This document shows, in pieces, positions 25,101 through 34,800 of a DNA stretch of 64,000 nucleotides (position 1 is the first letter of the stretch; every line of letters starts with the position of its first letter). The stretch covers positions 818,501 to 882,500 of the forward strand of contig NC_062244.1 in NCBI RefSeq assembly GCF_905475465.1, in the 5' to 3' direction. Below the pieces are notes generated by a model. The model saw nothing but the letters and a program-made list of their open reading frames with translations. It made no database searches and was not told where the DNA came from. This DNA is from Pieris napi (lineage: Eukaryota > Arthropoda > Insecta > Lepidoptera > Pieridae). Position numbers and translations under genes: made by a program.

Positions 25101-26266
25101 CAGAAATCTGAGGCCCAGTCCTAAAAAGGTTGTAGCGCCATTGATTTATTTTATTAGAACGTAATATATAACCCCACTAAATTCCTTTTTCATACTAGAC
25201 CAAGGCAGGTTTATAAACATTTTTGTAAATTTCCTTAAAACAAAAACTAAATCAGTATTTTTTATAATATTAAATCATTCTTATTTCACTACTATCTGAA
25301 GTCTTGCGGAGGTGGTGAGCAAAAGTGATCTCCAAGAATCTAGAAGTATGTCCGACGGCGAAGGCCGAGGTTGTTTAAGATACCAAGGGCCAGAACCAGT
25401 CTGTTGCACAGATCCCCACCAGTTAACAAAGACGTTGCCTAATGAATGCTGTCTCCAACTATCAACATCTTTATATGTTCGCAGAGTGAGTTCACAGTAG
25501 CGATAGCGAATCATATGAACTTTATATTTTTCAATATTATCGTATTAGCTTAGTACTGTAAGGATAATATACGTATTTTAGTGAATTTAAAGTTAAAATT
25601 TGAAAGATAATTTTAATAAAGAACAAAAGTTTACATGCATACGTTAGTTTCACTGGATTTTATAATGATTTTAGAGTGTCACTTACACAATCTTCTTAAT
25701 TCACTTTGATTAAATAAAATATATAATTTGTGAGCCTCATATATCGATTATATTATATACTCTGATAAAATCTTAATTCAATTATATAATATAAGTAAGA
25801 TAATTAGAGTTATATAATTAATTTAGCTTAAGCTTTATTAAAATAAAAATGATCTAATAAACTTGCGTTTCTTAATAACGTACAAATATTTAAGGAAAAA
25901 TAAAATTTCAAAAGGATGAGCTCATCAGTAAATGAAGCTGGGGTCAAATAAATGGAACTAAATTAAAATAATTAAAACAGCCAATGTGTTCTCCATCTAA
26001 TAGGGCATTTTAGACGCTAAACACACACGAATTCAAATTAAAGAAAACATAAGTTCGTCACTTGAAACTATTTTATAGACTTACTTTATTTTTCGACCGT
26101 TTTTACAAATATATTACCGATATATTTGTAAATATCCAAGCTTTAGGATCTAAATTTACAAAATATCAAGAAGCTTTAATGATAATATAACTCACCCCTT
26201 ATATTTTTCATGTTTTGCTAAAGAATGGGAAATTAAAAGAAATGAGACCAATATCTTAAAGTCCAT
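19106..26266 (-). CDS. Zinc carboxypeptidase A-type precursor (M14A), gene A
   Basis: Secreted metallocarboxypeptidase, predicted to remove C-terminal residues from dietary peptides in the gut. Seven coding exons: 26266-26196, 24866-24660, 24065-23975, 22707-22606, 22231-22016, 20545-20123, 19270-19106; 424 residues, usual for pro-carboxypeptidases. All introns are GT-AG. Residues 1-17 are a signal peptide (MDFKILVSFLLISHSLA) and exons 2-3 give the M14 propeptide. Catalytic signatures, in bovine CPA numbering: HARE (His69, Arg71, Glu72), DLNRNYD (Asn144, Arg145), IHSYGS (His196, Tyr198), LYPASGTSQDYA (Tyr248; Gln at specificity position 255) and LTLELPD (Glu270). Both Cys of the 138-161 disulfide are present. 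It is first in transcription order of its own unit, with B and C upstream on the same strand. SINEs and a Helitron sit in introns. Exact substrate preference cannot be read from sequence. Confidence 0.93.
20584..21008 (-). mobile_element. Non-autonomous Helitron in intron 5 of gene A
   Basis: On the minus strand it starts TCTATATATATAAAAATG after host A and ends with the hairpin GGCGGTACGATGTTCGCC and then CTAG before host T. Both termini and the A/T target are exact. It is 425 bp with no coding, inserted about 40 bases upstream of exon 6 in gene orientation. Confidence 0.88.
21195..21420 (+). mobile_element. LINE 3' fragment (GPPGKRNV...RWADDIGKV tail)
   Basis: The plus strand reads a RGPPGKRNVVRQQTRWADD-like block and then DIGKVTGEKWM. 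This is the C-terminal motif of the LINE family at 7.3-11.6 kb, 5'-truncated. It lies in intron 5 of gene A. Confidence 0.7.
21702..21975 (+). mobile_element. tRNA-derived SINE, copy 3 (intron 5 of gene A)
   Basis: A-box-like ttggccaagtggcttcag, B box ggtttgatccccgg, then the conserved body and tail (aagaggttgtagtgctactgatttt). It ends about 40 bases from the exon 5 donor of gene A. Confidence 0.88.
22297..22524 (+). mobile_element. Probable Helitron-like element in intron 4 of gene A
   Basis: It starts TCGTG after host A, runs through a (TA)n microsatellite (about 22302-22327) and the motif cttgaacggctggaccgattt shared with the 4.4-kb Helitron. It ends ggattcgCTAG before host T. The 3' hairpin is not evident, hence the moderate confidence. 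Confidence 0.5.
23035..23440 (-). mobile_element. CR1-group LINE C-terminus and 3' UTR fragment (intron 3 of gene A)
   Basis: The minus strand encodes, with frameshifts, an LLFNKIPEALLSLPFNKFKK-like block and then KTAYYKV...LVDKRAW. This matches the C-terminal FFNKIPSEI...KAYYNINEYL of the LINE at 28-30.8 kb. The 3' UTR part recurs at 34.98-35.06 kb. Confidence 0.65.
23465..23755 (+). mobile_element. tRNA-derived SINE, copy 4 (intron 3 of gene A)
   Basis: The head tggcctagtggcttcagcgtgcgactctcatccctgaggtcgtaggtttgatcccc carries A and B boxes. The full body and tail gttgtagcgccactgatttattt follow. Confidence 0.9.
24118..24290 (+). repeat. LINE 3' end (GAGTTTGAGTT tail) in intron 2 of gene A
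   Basis: The sequence gattaaaaagagtggcggagaatg...cgctctacgcccttgaattg matches 31.38-31.47 kb. It ends gataaagttatttgagtttgagtt, a typical CR1-group tandem tail. Confidence 0.6.
24516..24540 (+). repeat. (CA)n microsatellite
   Basis: About 12 CA units in intron 2 of gene A. Confidence 0.95.
24903..25155 (+). mobile_element. tRNA-derived SINE, copy 5, head deleted (intron 1 of gene A)
   Basis: gagcagtgttgg runs directly into caggttcgattcccgg, so about 45 bases containing most of the A box are missing. The body and tail are intact. The copy probably could not be transcribed by polymerase III. Confidence 0.88.
25281..25520 (-). repeat. Dispersed repeat with a 77-codon open frame (intron 1 of gene A)
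   Basis: The minus strand is open over 77 codons (includes GNVFVNWWGSVQQTGSGPWY). A diverged relative at 5.6-5.8 kb is not open, so this is likelier a repeat, possibly a LINE 3' UTR, than an exon. I do not recognise the peptide. Confidence 0.4.
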
Positions 26267-26311
26267 GCCCTCTGCACTTAAAAAAATCACTGCAGGTGTA
26301 ATTAATGTCGT

Positions 26312-26320
26312 ATCTTATCA
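26312..26320 (-). promoter_or_regulatory. GATAAGATA element upstream of gene A
   Basis: The minus strand reads GATAAGATA about 50 bases upstream of the gene A ATG. GATA factors are known regulators of insect midgut digestive genes; function here is inferred. No clear TATA box was seen. Confidence 0.4.
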
Positions 26321-26496
26321 TAATCTTGAGTAATTCTAGATTTCGCATGTAATTAACATAATTGAGATAAACTATTATTGAGGTCACAAAAACAATTAAT
26401 AATAATACAAATTAAATAAAATACGAAAAACAAAATAACTTTAGATGCAAAATCCCCAAGGAATGGCCCGTGTTCAGAAGATCAAAAATCCAACTG

Positions 26497-27246
26497 TAGT
26501 CTAGTCGACAAGTTGAAAATGGTACAAAATAGAGATACTGCTCTTAAAATTATGTGCGATAGCTCATTGGATCCGGAATGACGTCTAGAAAAATGTGCCA
26601 AAAGCGTGTATTAGCATATAAAAAATTGCAAAAGTTATAAACAATTAAAGATGAAAAAAAAATGGCATTTCATTTTTTGCCAATATTTAATAAACTATTA
26701 ATATTTAAGAAATTTCTAAAAGAAGATGAAATTTCCAATAAAAAACTTTTTGCTCTCGGAACTCTATCTCCATTATTTATACTTTTAATTTAACGCTGAA
26801 AATAGGTCTGCGCGTGACATTTTTAGGACTCGCGCGTGGCGTCAAAAGCGACTACGGCACATTAATTAATTTATTTAAGGTATTGAATTTTCTTTTAAAT
26901 TTGAAAAACTTATGGTGTGTTTTGAACACTATAATTAATTTATTTCCGTTGGAAATTTTACTTAAAATTAATTTTTCAACAAGTTAAACAATTGTTAACT
27001 AACAAAATTTTCTCGAAGTACCGTCTTAATTGTAAGTGAAAAAAAATGTTTAAATAATGGTCGTAAAAAAATTTCGCTTCGTAGAGCCGTTCTTACATAC
27101 ATACTTAACAAGATCGTGCCATAAAAGTTAATAGAATATTTATACTTCGTTTATAACAATTTTTTTACTTAAACAATGAGCTATCGCACATAATTTTAAG
27201 AGCAGTATCTCTATTTTGTACCATTTTCAACTTGTCGACTAGACTA
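26497..27246. mobile_element. TIR element (MITE), family M, copy 1
   Basis: Terminal inverted repeats start TAGTCTAGTCGACAAGTTGA and extend over about 75-95 bases (to gatagctcattg...). The target duplication is CTG (26494-26496 and 27247-27249). The right arm lacks the ggatccggaatgacgtctag block present in copy 2. AT-rich interior with no transposase frame. The 3-bp duplication and TIR do not match a superfamily I can name with confidence. Confidence 0.88.
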
Positions 27247-27249
27247 CTG

Positions 27250-27928
27250 TATCACCTCGACGGACGTCCGTCATTCCACAACTGAGCTTGAAAACTCAAG
27301 CAAGTCTGTACAGGTGCCAATACCAGTATGTAGGGTTAATAACATTTCAAAGCTAAATTTAATGTACTGTGACCAAATAGGCCATCAAATGAGCCAATTT
27401 TTAAATAAGGAACAAAATATTATAAACAGCTGTTACCCAAATGCTACTTTTAAATATATTATAAAGAACATTGTAAGAGAGACTTCCAGTAAAGCGGATA
27501 ATCTCATTATATTTATAGGCAATAGAGGGAATCTAAACAAAAAGGAGCTTATTAGCTGCTATGAAAAATTGTGCCTACTTAATACTAAAAATCTAATTAT
27601 GTTTACATTCCCTTATAGTAAACACTTTAGTCAGCATGAAAATAATGCGAGACATATTTTAAATCAGACAATGCACACATTAACATTGTACAATAAAAAC
27701 TTTACACTAATTGATACCAATAGGTACATTAGTTGTAATAATTATTTTTTGACAAAGGATAGATATAATCTACCTACATATTTTAAAAGACAGATAGCTG
27801 ATTCGCTATCATATTTATTGTATATAACAGCCAAGAATTTGGCTAGACAACCTGCTTCTATTGAGCAGGTTTTAGTTAGTAAGACCTTGGAAGATATTCC
27901 AAGAAATAGTATATCTAATTTAAATTAG
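27250..27928 (+). pseudogene. LINE ORF1, C-terminal part, split by the TIR element
   Basis: The frame is open from the right target duplication (ITSTDVRHSTTEL...) to TAG at 27926-27928. Left of the inserted element, 26420-26496 is open in the matching phase (...SEDQKSNC), and joining across one CTG copy keeps the frame. The 204-residue part from 27314 contains DNLIIFIGNRGNLNKKEL and other hydrophobic strands. This resembles the esterase-like (SGNH) domain of CR1-group ORF1 proteins, in degenerate form. Its usual role is as an RNA-binding partner of ORF2. The 5' part is missing. Confidence 0.6.
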
Positions 27929-30825
27929 ACACTAAGACAACAGAGAGTCTCTCTGGCCTAGAATTAAAAAGTAAGCTAAGTAGATTTAAGAACAATACTA
28001 TCAATCTGGTTCACCAAAATATACAAGGCATGAAAAGTAAATTACTAGAAATTGAGATGTTTTTGAGCAGTGAAAAGGTTGACATACTGTGTATTACAGA
28101 ACACTGGTTAAAGACATGTGAACTTATGTTCAATTTTTGTAATCATCAGATTGGTAGTTCGTTCTGCAGAGGAAATGCAATACACGGTGGCTCATTAATA
28201 TTGCTTAGTAAAAAAATAAAATTTAAAGAAAGGAAGGACATAGTGAGCCTCTCTGTGGAACGCCTTATAGAAGTATCTTGTGTGGAGCTGGAGCAATTTA
28301 TCATTGTTAGTTTGTATAGCCCTCCTTCAGCTCAATATGATAGTTTAGAAAAAATATTGGAGCAGGTTCTGTACAAATTGCAAAAATCCAAGAAAAAATT
28401 GATCGTTAGTGGAGACTTTAATGTAAATTTGCTTGACAACTGTAGTTCAAGTAAACGTTTGCTAAATCTGTTTAAATCATATAATTTAATTAATACTTTT
28501 ATTGTACCAACTAGGGTAACAGCCACCACGGCAACATGTATTGACAATATCTATAGTAATATAGTTCCTCTCAACGCCTGTATTATCAACAAACTTACAT
28601 CTGACCACTCTGGTCAATTGTTTGAATTTGAAATACTAAAATGTAAAGATCAAAAAAAGAAAATATGCACAATTCCTATAACAGAGGATCGGTTAGATAG
28701 ATTTAGGAAAAATTTGATATTTAAAATGCCATTTTTGCGTAGTAACCAATGCCCTAATAATTTATATAGCACATTCTTTGATTCATTTATTGGTGAATTC
28801 AAAAATGTGTTCACTCCAAAGACTTTTTTGGTCTCGGAGAAACCTACCTTTTGTGACTGGGCAACTCCGGAGCTACACAAAAAAAGGCTAAAATTGTATG
28901 AGTTGTATGATGAAAAACAGTATAATGACAGTGAAGAATTTAAAACTTATGTTAGGATATTCTCAAAAAGTTTTAGGCAAGAGTGTAGAATCGCTAAGGC
29001 GAAACACTTAAGTCTTAGAATAAACAACAGCTCTGATAAGATAAAGGCTACTTGGAAAATTATAAACGAGGAGACTGGAAGAACCTCCAGAAAGGATACT
29101 GAATTCAAAGTGAACATAAACGGCAAAGTAATTAGTTCCGACCTCGAAGTAGCCTCTGCATTTGAAGAGTTTTTTACTAACATTCCTTTAAATACAACCA
29201 GCGTTTTAAATTCTTCACCATCAGCCGCCCTTTTATTATTGAAAAAGAATGTTCCTGTATGCAATCATAAGTTTGTATTTAGCCGCATTAGCTGCAATGA
29301 CATTATAAAAACATTTAAACAGCTAAAAATAAAAAAAACTAAAGATCTTTGGGGTGTATCTGTTTTCATTTTACAATCAGTAATCAATACTATCAGTTCA
29401 GAGTTGGCTATAATATTTAATGAATGTATAGATTGTGGAGTCTTTCCAGACCAGATGAAGATAAGTAAAATCACACCGTTATTCAAAACGGGCAGCACTT
29501 CGGACCCCACAAATTTTAGACCCATATCTATGCTGCCGGCTTTGAGTAAAATCTTTGAAAAAATCATTCTTGAACAATTATTGACACATTTTAATAATAA
29601 TAAAATTATGCATAGCCAGCAGTTTGGTTTTACAAGAGGTCGCTCCACAGCAGATGCTGGCATTCAATTAATTTCCGAGATTTTAAATGCTTGGGAAAAT
29701 TCTCATGATGCCATTGGAGTTTTTTGCGACTTATCAAAGGCTTTTGACTGTGTCCATCACGAAATCCTAATCAAGAAACTTCAACACTATGGCATTGGCG
29801 AAAGGGCGCTAAATCTTGTGGAATCATACCTGAGCGATAGAATTCAAAAGGTAAATGTAAATGGAGCTATATCACAGGGATCCTCTGTTACTATGGGAGT
29901 ACCGCAGGGCTCCATACTTGGTCCCTTCTTATTCCTTGTCTATATAAATGACCTGCCATTTCTTGTAAAGGAGCTTCACGAGATAGTACTGTTTGCTGAT
30001 GACACTTCGCTTTTATTTAAAGTGAAACGACAAAATCCATCACTTGATAACGTAAACAGTGCCATCTCCAGTGTAGTTCACTGGTTTAATACAAATAATC
30101 TTAAGTTAAACGAAAAGAAGACAAAATGTGTTAAATTTGTAACTACAAATGTAAAAAGTAGTCATTCTCAAATAATAATTAAAGACGAGGAAATAGACTT
30201 TGTTGATAATGCGGTGTTCTTGGGAATTACTTTAGATAGTAAACTCCAGTGGGGCCGACACATAGAAGGTCTTTCGAATAGGCTAAGTTCCGCAGCGTTC
30301 GCAGTTAAAAAGATACGCGATCTTACGGATGAGAACACAGCAAAGCTTGTTTATTTCAGCTATTTTCATAGTATAATGTCATATGGTGTTATTTTGTGGG
30401 GTAATGCAGCTGACATTAAATCGATATTTGTAGTGCAAAAGCGGGCTATAAGAGCGATCTGTGGGTTGTCCCCACGGGAGTCGGTCCGAAGCAAATTTAA
30501 GGAATTACATATTTTGACTCTGGCAAGTCAATACATTTATGAGAATATTTTATATGTGCGGAAAAATATAGATATCTTTAAAAAGAATAGTAGCTTCCAT
30601 AATTATAGTACTCGTAATAAAGACAAAATTAGCGCACCAACCAGAAGGCTGCATAAAACGAGTAATTCTTTCCAAGGCAATTGTATACGTTTTTTCAACA
30701 AAATCCCTAGTGAGATACAAGCGTTGTCAATAAATAAATTTAAATCGTACATTAAAGTAAAACTGCTTACTAAGGCTTATTATAATATAAATGAATATTT
30801 AAACGATCCTAGTGCTTGGATATGA
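27919..30825 (+). CDS. LINE ORF2: endonuclease and reverse transcriptase, open
   Basis: Open frame of about 968 codons; the first ATG (28030) gives 931 residues. The endonuclease begins before that ATG with NTINLVHQNIQG, so the ATG-initiated form would lose the first strand. Endonuclease motifs: CITEHWL, VSGDFNVNLLD, TSDHSG. Reverse-transcriptase motifs: NFRPISMLPALSKIFEK, QFGFTRGRST, FCDLSKAFDCVHH, MGVPQGSILGPFLFLVYIND and the catalytic FADDTSLLF. The C-terminus NKIPSEIQAL...KAYYNINEYL is typical of the CR1/Daphne-like group. The frame overlaps the end of ORF1 by 10 bases without an ATG, suggesting translation coupled to ORF1. No nonsense codon was seen, so enzyme coding capacity may be intact, but disrupted ORF1 and 5' truncation argue against autonomy. 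Confidence 0.9.
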   Translation, partial: FKLDTKTTESLSGLELKSKLSRFKNNTINLVHQNIQGMKSKLLEIEMFLSSEKVDILCITEHWLKTCELMFNFCNHQIGSSFCRGNAIHGGSLILLSKKIKFKERKDIVSLSVERLIEVSCVELEQFIIVSLYSPPSAQYDSLEKILEQVLYKLQKSKKKLIVSGDFNVNLLDNCSSSKRLLNLFKSYNLINTFIVPTRVTATTATCIDNIYSNIVPLNACIINKLTSDHSGQLFEFEILKCKDQKKKICTIPITEDRLDRFRKNLIFKMPFLRSNQCPNNLYSTFFDSFIGEFKNVFTPKTFLVSEKPTFCDWATPELHKKRLKLYELYDEKQYNDSEEFKTYVRIFSKSFRQECRIAKAKHLSLRINNSSDKIKATWKIINEETGRTSRKDTEFKVNINGKVISSDLEVASAFEEFFTNIPLNTTSVLNSSPSAALLLLKKNVPVCNHKFVFSRISCNDIIKTFKQLKIKKTKDLWGVSVFILQSVINTISSELAIIFNECIDCGVFPDQMKISKITPLFKTGSTSDPTNFRPISMLPALSKIFEKIILEQLLTHFNNNKIMHSQQFGFTRGRSTADAGIQLISEILNAWENSHDAIGVFCDLSKAFDCVHHEILIKKLQHYGIGERALNLVESYLSDRIQKVNVNGAISQGSSVTMGVPQGSILGPFLFLVYINDLPFLVKELHEIVLFADDTSLLFKVKRQNPSLDNVNSAISSVVHWFNTNNLKLNEKKTKCVKFVTTNVKSSHSQIIIKDEEIDFVDNAVFLGITLDSKLQWGRHIEGLSNRLSSAAFAVKKIRDLTDENTAKLVYFSYFHSIMSYGVILWGNAADIKSIFVVQKRAIRAICGLSPRESVRSKFKELHILTLASQYIYENILYVRKNIDIFKKNSSFHNYSTRNKDKISAPTRRLHKTSNSFQGNCIRFFNKIPSEIQALSINKFKSYIKVKLLTKAYYNINEYLNDPSAWI

Positions 30826-31189
30826 GTTGCTCCAGTATATATTATAGGTAACACGACTGAATCTCTCGGCTGCATTTCCAGACTCTGGGGCGATCGTCAA
30901 CATCCACGACTGTTTTAATGTAAAGTGGGAACAAACCGTGATCCATGTGGTATCCAATTATTTCAGTATTATTATTATTTTCTTATGTAGCCAAGTCCAC
31001 ATTTCAAGGATCGTCATGCTCGCTTAAATGTCATTGCTTGTGGCGGCGTCCATGCGTCGGGTTGTCTCTCTCCCTAAAATATGGCGAGGGGGCCGATGGC
31101 TGGCCATGCGTCATACTCGTGAACGGGTGCTGCTTGTGGTGACTGGTCGTACTTGAATTCGTGTATGCGGTGATGTTAATTATTTCGAC

Positions 31190-31565
31190 TATGTGTTTGC
31201 GTGTTGTTCCCACGAGAATGTAAGTGCGTGCTCCTATTTCACCATGCCTCCTGCTGATAGGGGACAAGTCTTTGTTTTTATTTATGTTCTTATTATTAAT
31301 TACTTAAAATGTCATGTGGAACATGGTGTAATGGTAGCAGCTCCTTACAACCGTTGTGTAAAAAAAAAAAAAAAAACATGGCGATTAAAAAGAGTGGCGG
31401 AGAGTTTATTGCCAGTTCTTCTCTTCCGTTCTACGCCCTTGATTTGAGAACTGGCAGTAAATGTAAAATTAGAAGCATTACTATTTATATCTTTAATGAC
31501 GAATCACAAGTGTACATTGTGTTACCTACGTGAATAAATGATTTTTGAATTTTGAATTTTTTTTT
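31190..31565 (+). repeat. 3' UTR and tail of the CR1-group LINE
   Basis: Contains tttcaccatgcctcctgctgatagg, an A17 run at about 31360, and gtgtacattgtgttacctacgtgaataaatg. It ends with TTGAATTTTGAATTTT repeats. A deleted relative occurs at 2.9-3.1 kb on the other strand. Confidence 0.7.
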
Positions 31566-31571
31566 TGAGCG

Positions 31572-31745
31572 TATCTTAAGGCAATTTTGGCCGCGCACCA
31601 CCACTATGTGGAACCAGGTGCCCACTCAAGTATTTCCGAACCAATTCGACTTAGGAAGAGACTCAAGAAAACAGAAATTCTTAAAATGATTCTGGCGAGC
31701 CTTCTGGCTATGTGACTATGTGACATCATCCTGTCCGTTTGCGTT
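31572..31745 (+). mobile_element. LINE 3' fragment (MWNQVPTQVFPNQFDLG block)
   Basis: The plus strand reads PRTTTMWNQVPTQVFPNQFD, the conserved C-terminal block of the Jockey-group family also seen at 0.94, 50.3 and 61.1 kb. It abuts the tail of the preceding LINE. Confidence 0.7.
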
Positions 31746-31787
31746 TATAGGGTTAGTAAAAATATATCAAAATAATAAATTATTAAA

Positions 31788-31793
31788 ATTTAT
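31788..31793 (-). terminator. Polyadenylation signal, gene B
   Basis: AATAAA on the minus strand, about 12 bases after the TAA stop of gene B. Confidence 0.5.
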
Positions 31794-31804
31794 TAAATAT
31801 AAAT

Positions 31805-34800
31805 TAATTTAATCTATGGCGATAGAACTGATAACTCATTCTAGCTGACTCAGCGATTCCGGCGTATGTCTCCCCGTTTATTTGTGGAATGTATTCCGCT
31901 GGTACCAGAAAACCATATTTATTATAATCTGGCAATTCCAAAGTGTACGAAAAGGGTATTCCAATGTTCTGAAAATAAAAACATTAAAATGTATTCACGT
32001 TATATATATGTGAACACGTTAGACCCGTCTCACCTCCCTCGGACAAGCAAAAAAGCTGGGGCGGCCGAAGAGCAGGCGCAAGGTAATAAACGGTTCAAAT
32101 ATTCAAGTCTTTCCAACTTCGATTTTGTTCCCTTTGGAGTAGAGACTTTTGGGCCGAGGGGTTCAAGTGCACAGGCGCTAATTAAAGATTTAAGCTGGCG
32201 CGGTAGACAGTACCGGTGACCGATGAGCTGGTGCTTTCCTCGCTCAACGAATAAGTATCGCATACAGCGAGGAAATGCTGCCAGCGTTAAAGACACAGGG
32301 ACCAAACTTTTTAAATTTGTTGTAATTTTCTTTTTATTAATTTTAATTATTTTTATTATTACCAGGTAGGTTTGGAAAATTGTAAATACTGCATATTTGA
32401 TTGTTAAGTTTAGGTTTTAATAAACGATTGCATGAATATAGATCCTCTTTTGAATAACACTCATTAGTTATTGTTTTGTTAGAATAAACGCTACTTTGAA
32501 TTATTAGAATCAAACAAATACCGTACAATAACATCAGTGCACATCATTTTTGAATGGACTCAAACATTTCGATAACTTATTTAAGTTAGCGTGGGGGTCC
32601 TGAATAAGATTCAGTGAATTATTTTGATGGTAAACTTCAGTAGGCACGTCGCAATTTTTTTGGGTTAAATACTATGTTCCTTCGATGCCGTATGTTCCTT
32701 CGAACAATCATTGCTAGCGCAAATAAAATCCATTGCCGCGATTCAAACACACGACTTTAGGGTTGCACGCTAGGCACAGCCTTGCGATTCTGTAACTCAC
32801 TTTTCGAACTCTCACTGCGGTTTTTGCAGCGGCGGTCGCGCTCAAATGAGTCGTGAAGCAGTCATTTTACGATTTGGCATTCTGATAAGAAGGGAGCTTG
32901 TAGTTTATTGTTTATCAGAATGTCAAATCGTAAAATGACTGCTTCACGACTCATTTGAGTGCGAAAGTGAGTTACAGAATCGCAAGGCCGCCATTTAAAA
33001 CATCAGATTACCTGAGCATAATCTTGCGAAGTACCAGAGGCTGCATACAATACGAATGCACTGTTGCCAACACTGTAGTACCCTGCTTCTGGCAATTTCT
33101 TTGCATCTATATGTGCACCCATAGCTGCTGCAACGTGGTGCAGCTGTGCAGCATTAGAGGGCAGCGTCTCATTATCAAAACCATAAAGAACATAGCTTCC
33201 ATATGTGTGTATGTTCATGTATATTTGAGTTCTATCTAGATACTGATAGAACATGTCTCTAACGTGCTGTGTTTCGATTTCGGAGTTGGCATACGGTCCA
33301 GGGTAGATGTCGGAGCATGGGTTTGATGAAACGCTGATTTGACCGAAGAAAATGTCGAAGTTTCTATTCAGATCGGCGCCGTAACATTCTGCGCTGATTG
33401 ATGCATTGTATGAGCGGCTGCGTCGCCACATGCGATTCTGTAATGTAGTTCTTACTTTTAATTGAATTTCAAGAGATTTATCACCTCACTTTGGTTTTAT
33501 CTGACGTGCAAATAAATAGTGAAAATATTTTTTATTCATTTCAAAAAACACAATCTTGTCCTAACTGGTGACCGACAAAAAAGCATGATTAAATCAAATT
33601 GAAACAATAAAACACAATTTGAATTAAATAAAAACTAGTGTGCAATTCACACGTCAATTTTTTATTTTAATTTTAAAGTTTAATAGTAATCTTTGATTTT
33701 GATAAAAACTAAAATAATTAAAGTTTGAAAGTCGTTGAAACGAAAAAAGTGACAGTAAAAAGAGACAGAAATTCATAACATTTATCGTCTCATCTTCTCC
33801 CACGATACATCTTATAAATTTATGTGTCTCTTTTAAAACGCTTTTTCGTTTCATCGACTTTCAAATCACAACGATGCTAAAGAAGTTTTCACTTCAAAAT
33901 TCACACACGGAACAATAAACAAATAAAAAATTAATAAGGAAAAACAAACTAAAGAATTACTTTATAAAACATTAACTAACTACTATAGGCACTGACAAAT
34001 AATAGTACTTTCGTCAGTTTACCTAACGCACAATAAAAAAAGGTTCGTTAACTTATTTAATTTGTAAACTACAGCAAATCATGTGCCTTTATCATCTTAT
34101 TTTTATTTATTTCTATCTATAATTGTCATGCAGACAGACTTACCACCCAACAATAATAAGAGAAAGTAATCACTTACATCTGTATGAGAATATTCGTAAC
34201 CATCTGGATTATAAACTGGCAAAATGACCCAGTCTATGTTCTCTAATAGATCTCTATCTTCAACCCTTAAATCTTCCACCAGCCTGTGTATGGTGTAGAG
34301 AGCTACTGGAGGAGTCGACCACTCTCTGGAGTGCATCGCTGCGTCCATGAAGTATATTGGCTTGTTTCTATCTTCGAAGTTCGTTGTTGATATCTGGAAC
34401 GTGTATCTTGATATCACGATCAAAGTATATTTTTTCTGTAGACCTCTAGAAGTCAATTAAGAATCTCTATAATTCATCAAAACTAAATCAGTCTACTAAT
34501 ATTTTAACGAAAATGTTCTGTCCCTTTTTTATCACAACCTAAACACAATTAGATAGATAGAGATGAGGAAACTTTGGAACAGTGCAATAAGATTTGGTTT
34601 TTTATGGAGTGTAGGTTGATAAGCATGCCCAAGAACGCTCCCTGACGGTACTTTAATTCTGATAGCGAAACCGATTCCGACGATAATTACAGAATAAATT
34701 ATTAAGATTAAACTTTAAAAACTCATTTTTCGTCTAACATTTCTAGGGTTGTTAATTTATTGAAATAAGTCTAAAGTTTTCTTTAAAATTAATATAGTTT

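Larger units (their letters stand above)
26400..31565 (+). mobile_element. CR1/Jockey-group LINE, 5'-truncated, interrupted by a TIR element
   Basis: ORF1 (partial), ORF2 (endonuclease-reverse transcriptase) and a 3' UTR ending gaataaatgatttttgaattttgaatttt. The left border near 26.4 kb is estimated from the end of the open ORF1 frame (26420). A 750-bp TIR element (26497-27246) splits ORF1. The LINE lies between genes A and B, on the opposite strand, with its left edge only about 130-150 bases upstream of the gene A start codon. Confidence 0.85.

Noticed and set aside
25281..25514. 77-codon minus frame as an extra exon of gene A
   Set aside because: Exons 1 and 2 of gene A join in phase without it, as in B and C, and a diverged non-open copy exists at 5.6 kb.
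26497..27246. Assignment of MITE family M to CACTA or PIF/Harbinger
   Set aside because: The 3-bp duplications fit both loosely, but the termini do not begin CACTA/G and the duplications are not TWA, so no superfamily is claimed.
28332..29663. Minus-strand open frames of 71-132 codons
   Set aside because: Antisense to the LINE ORF2 endonuclease and reverse-transcriptase domains.
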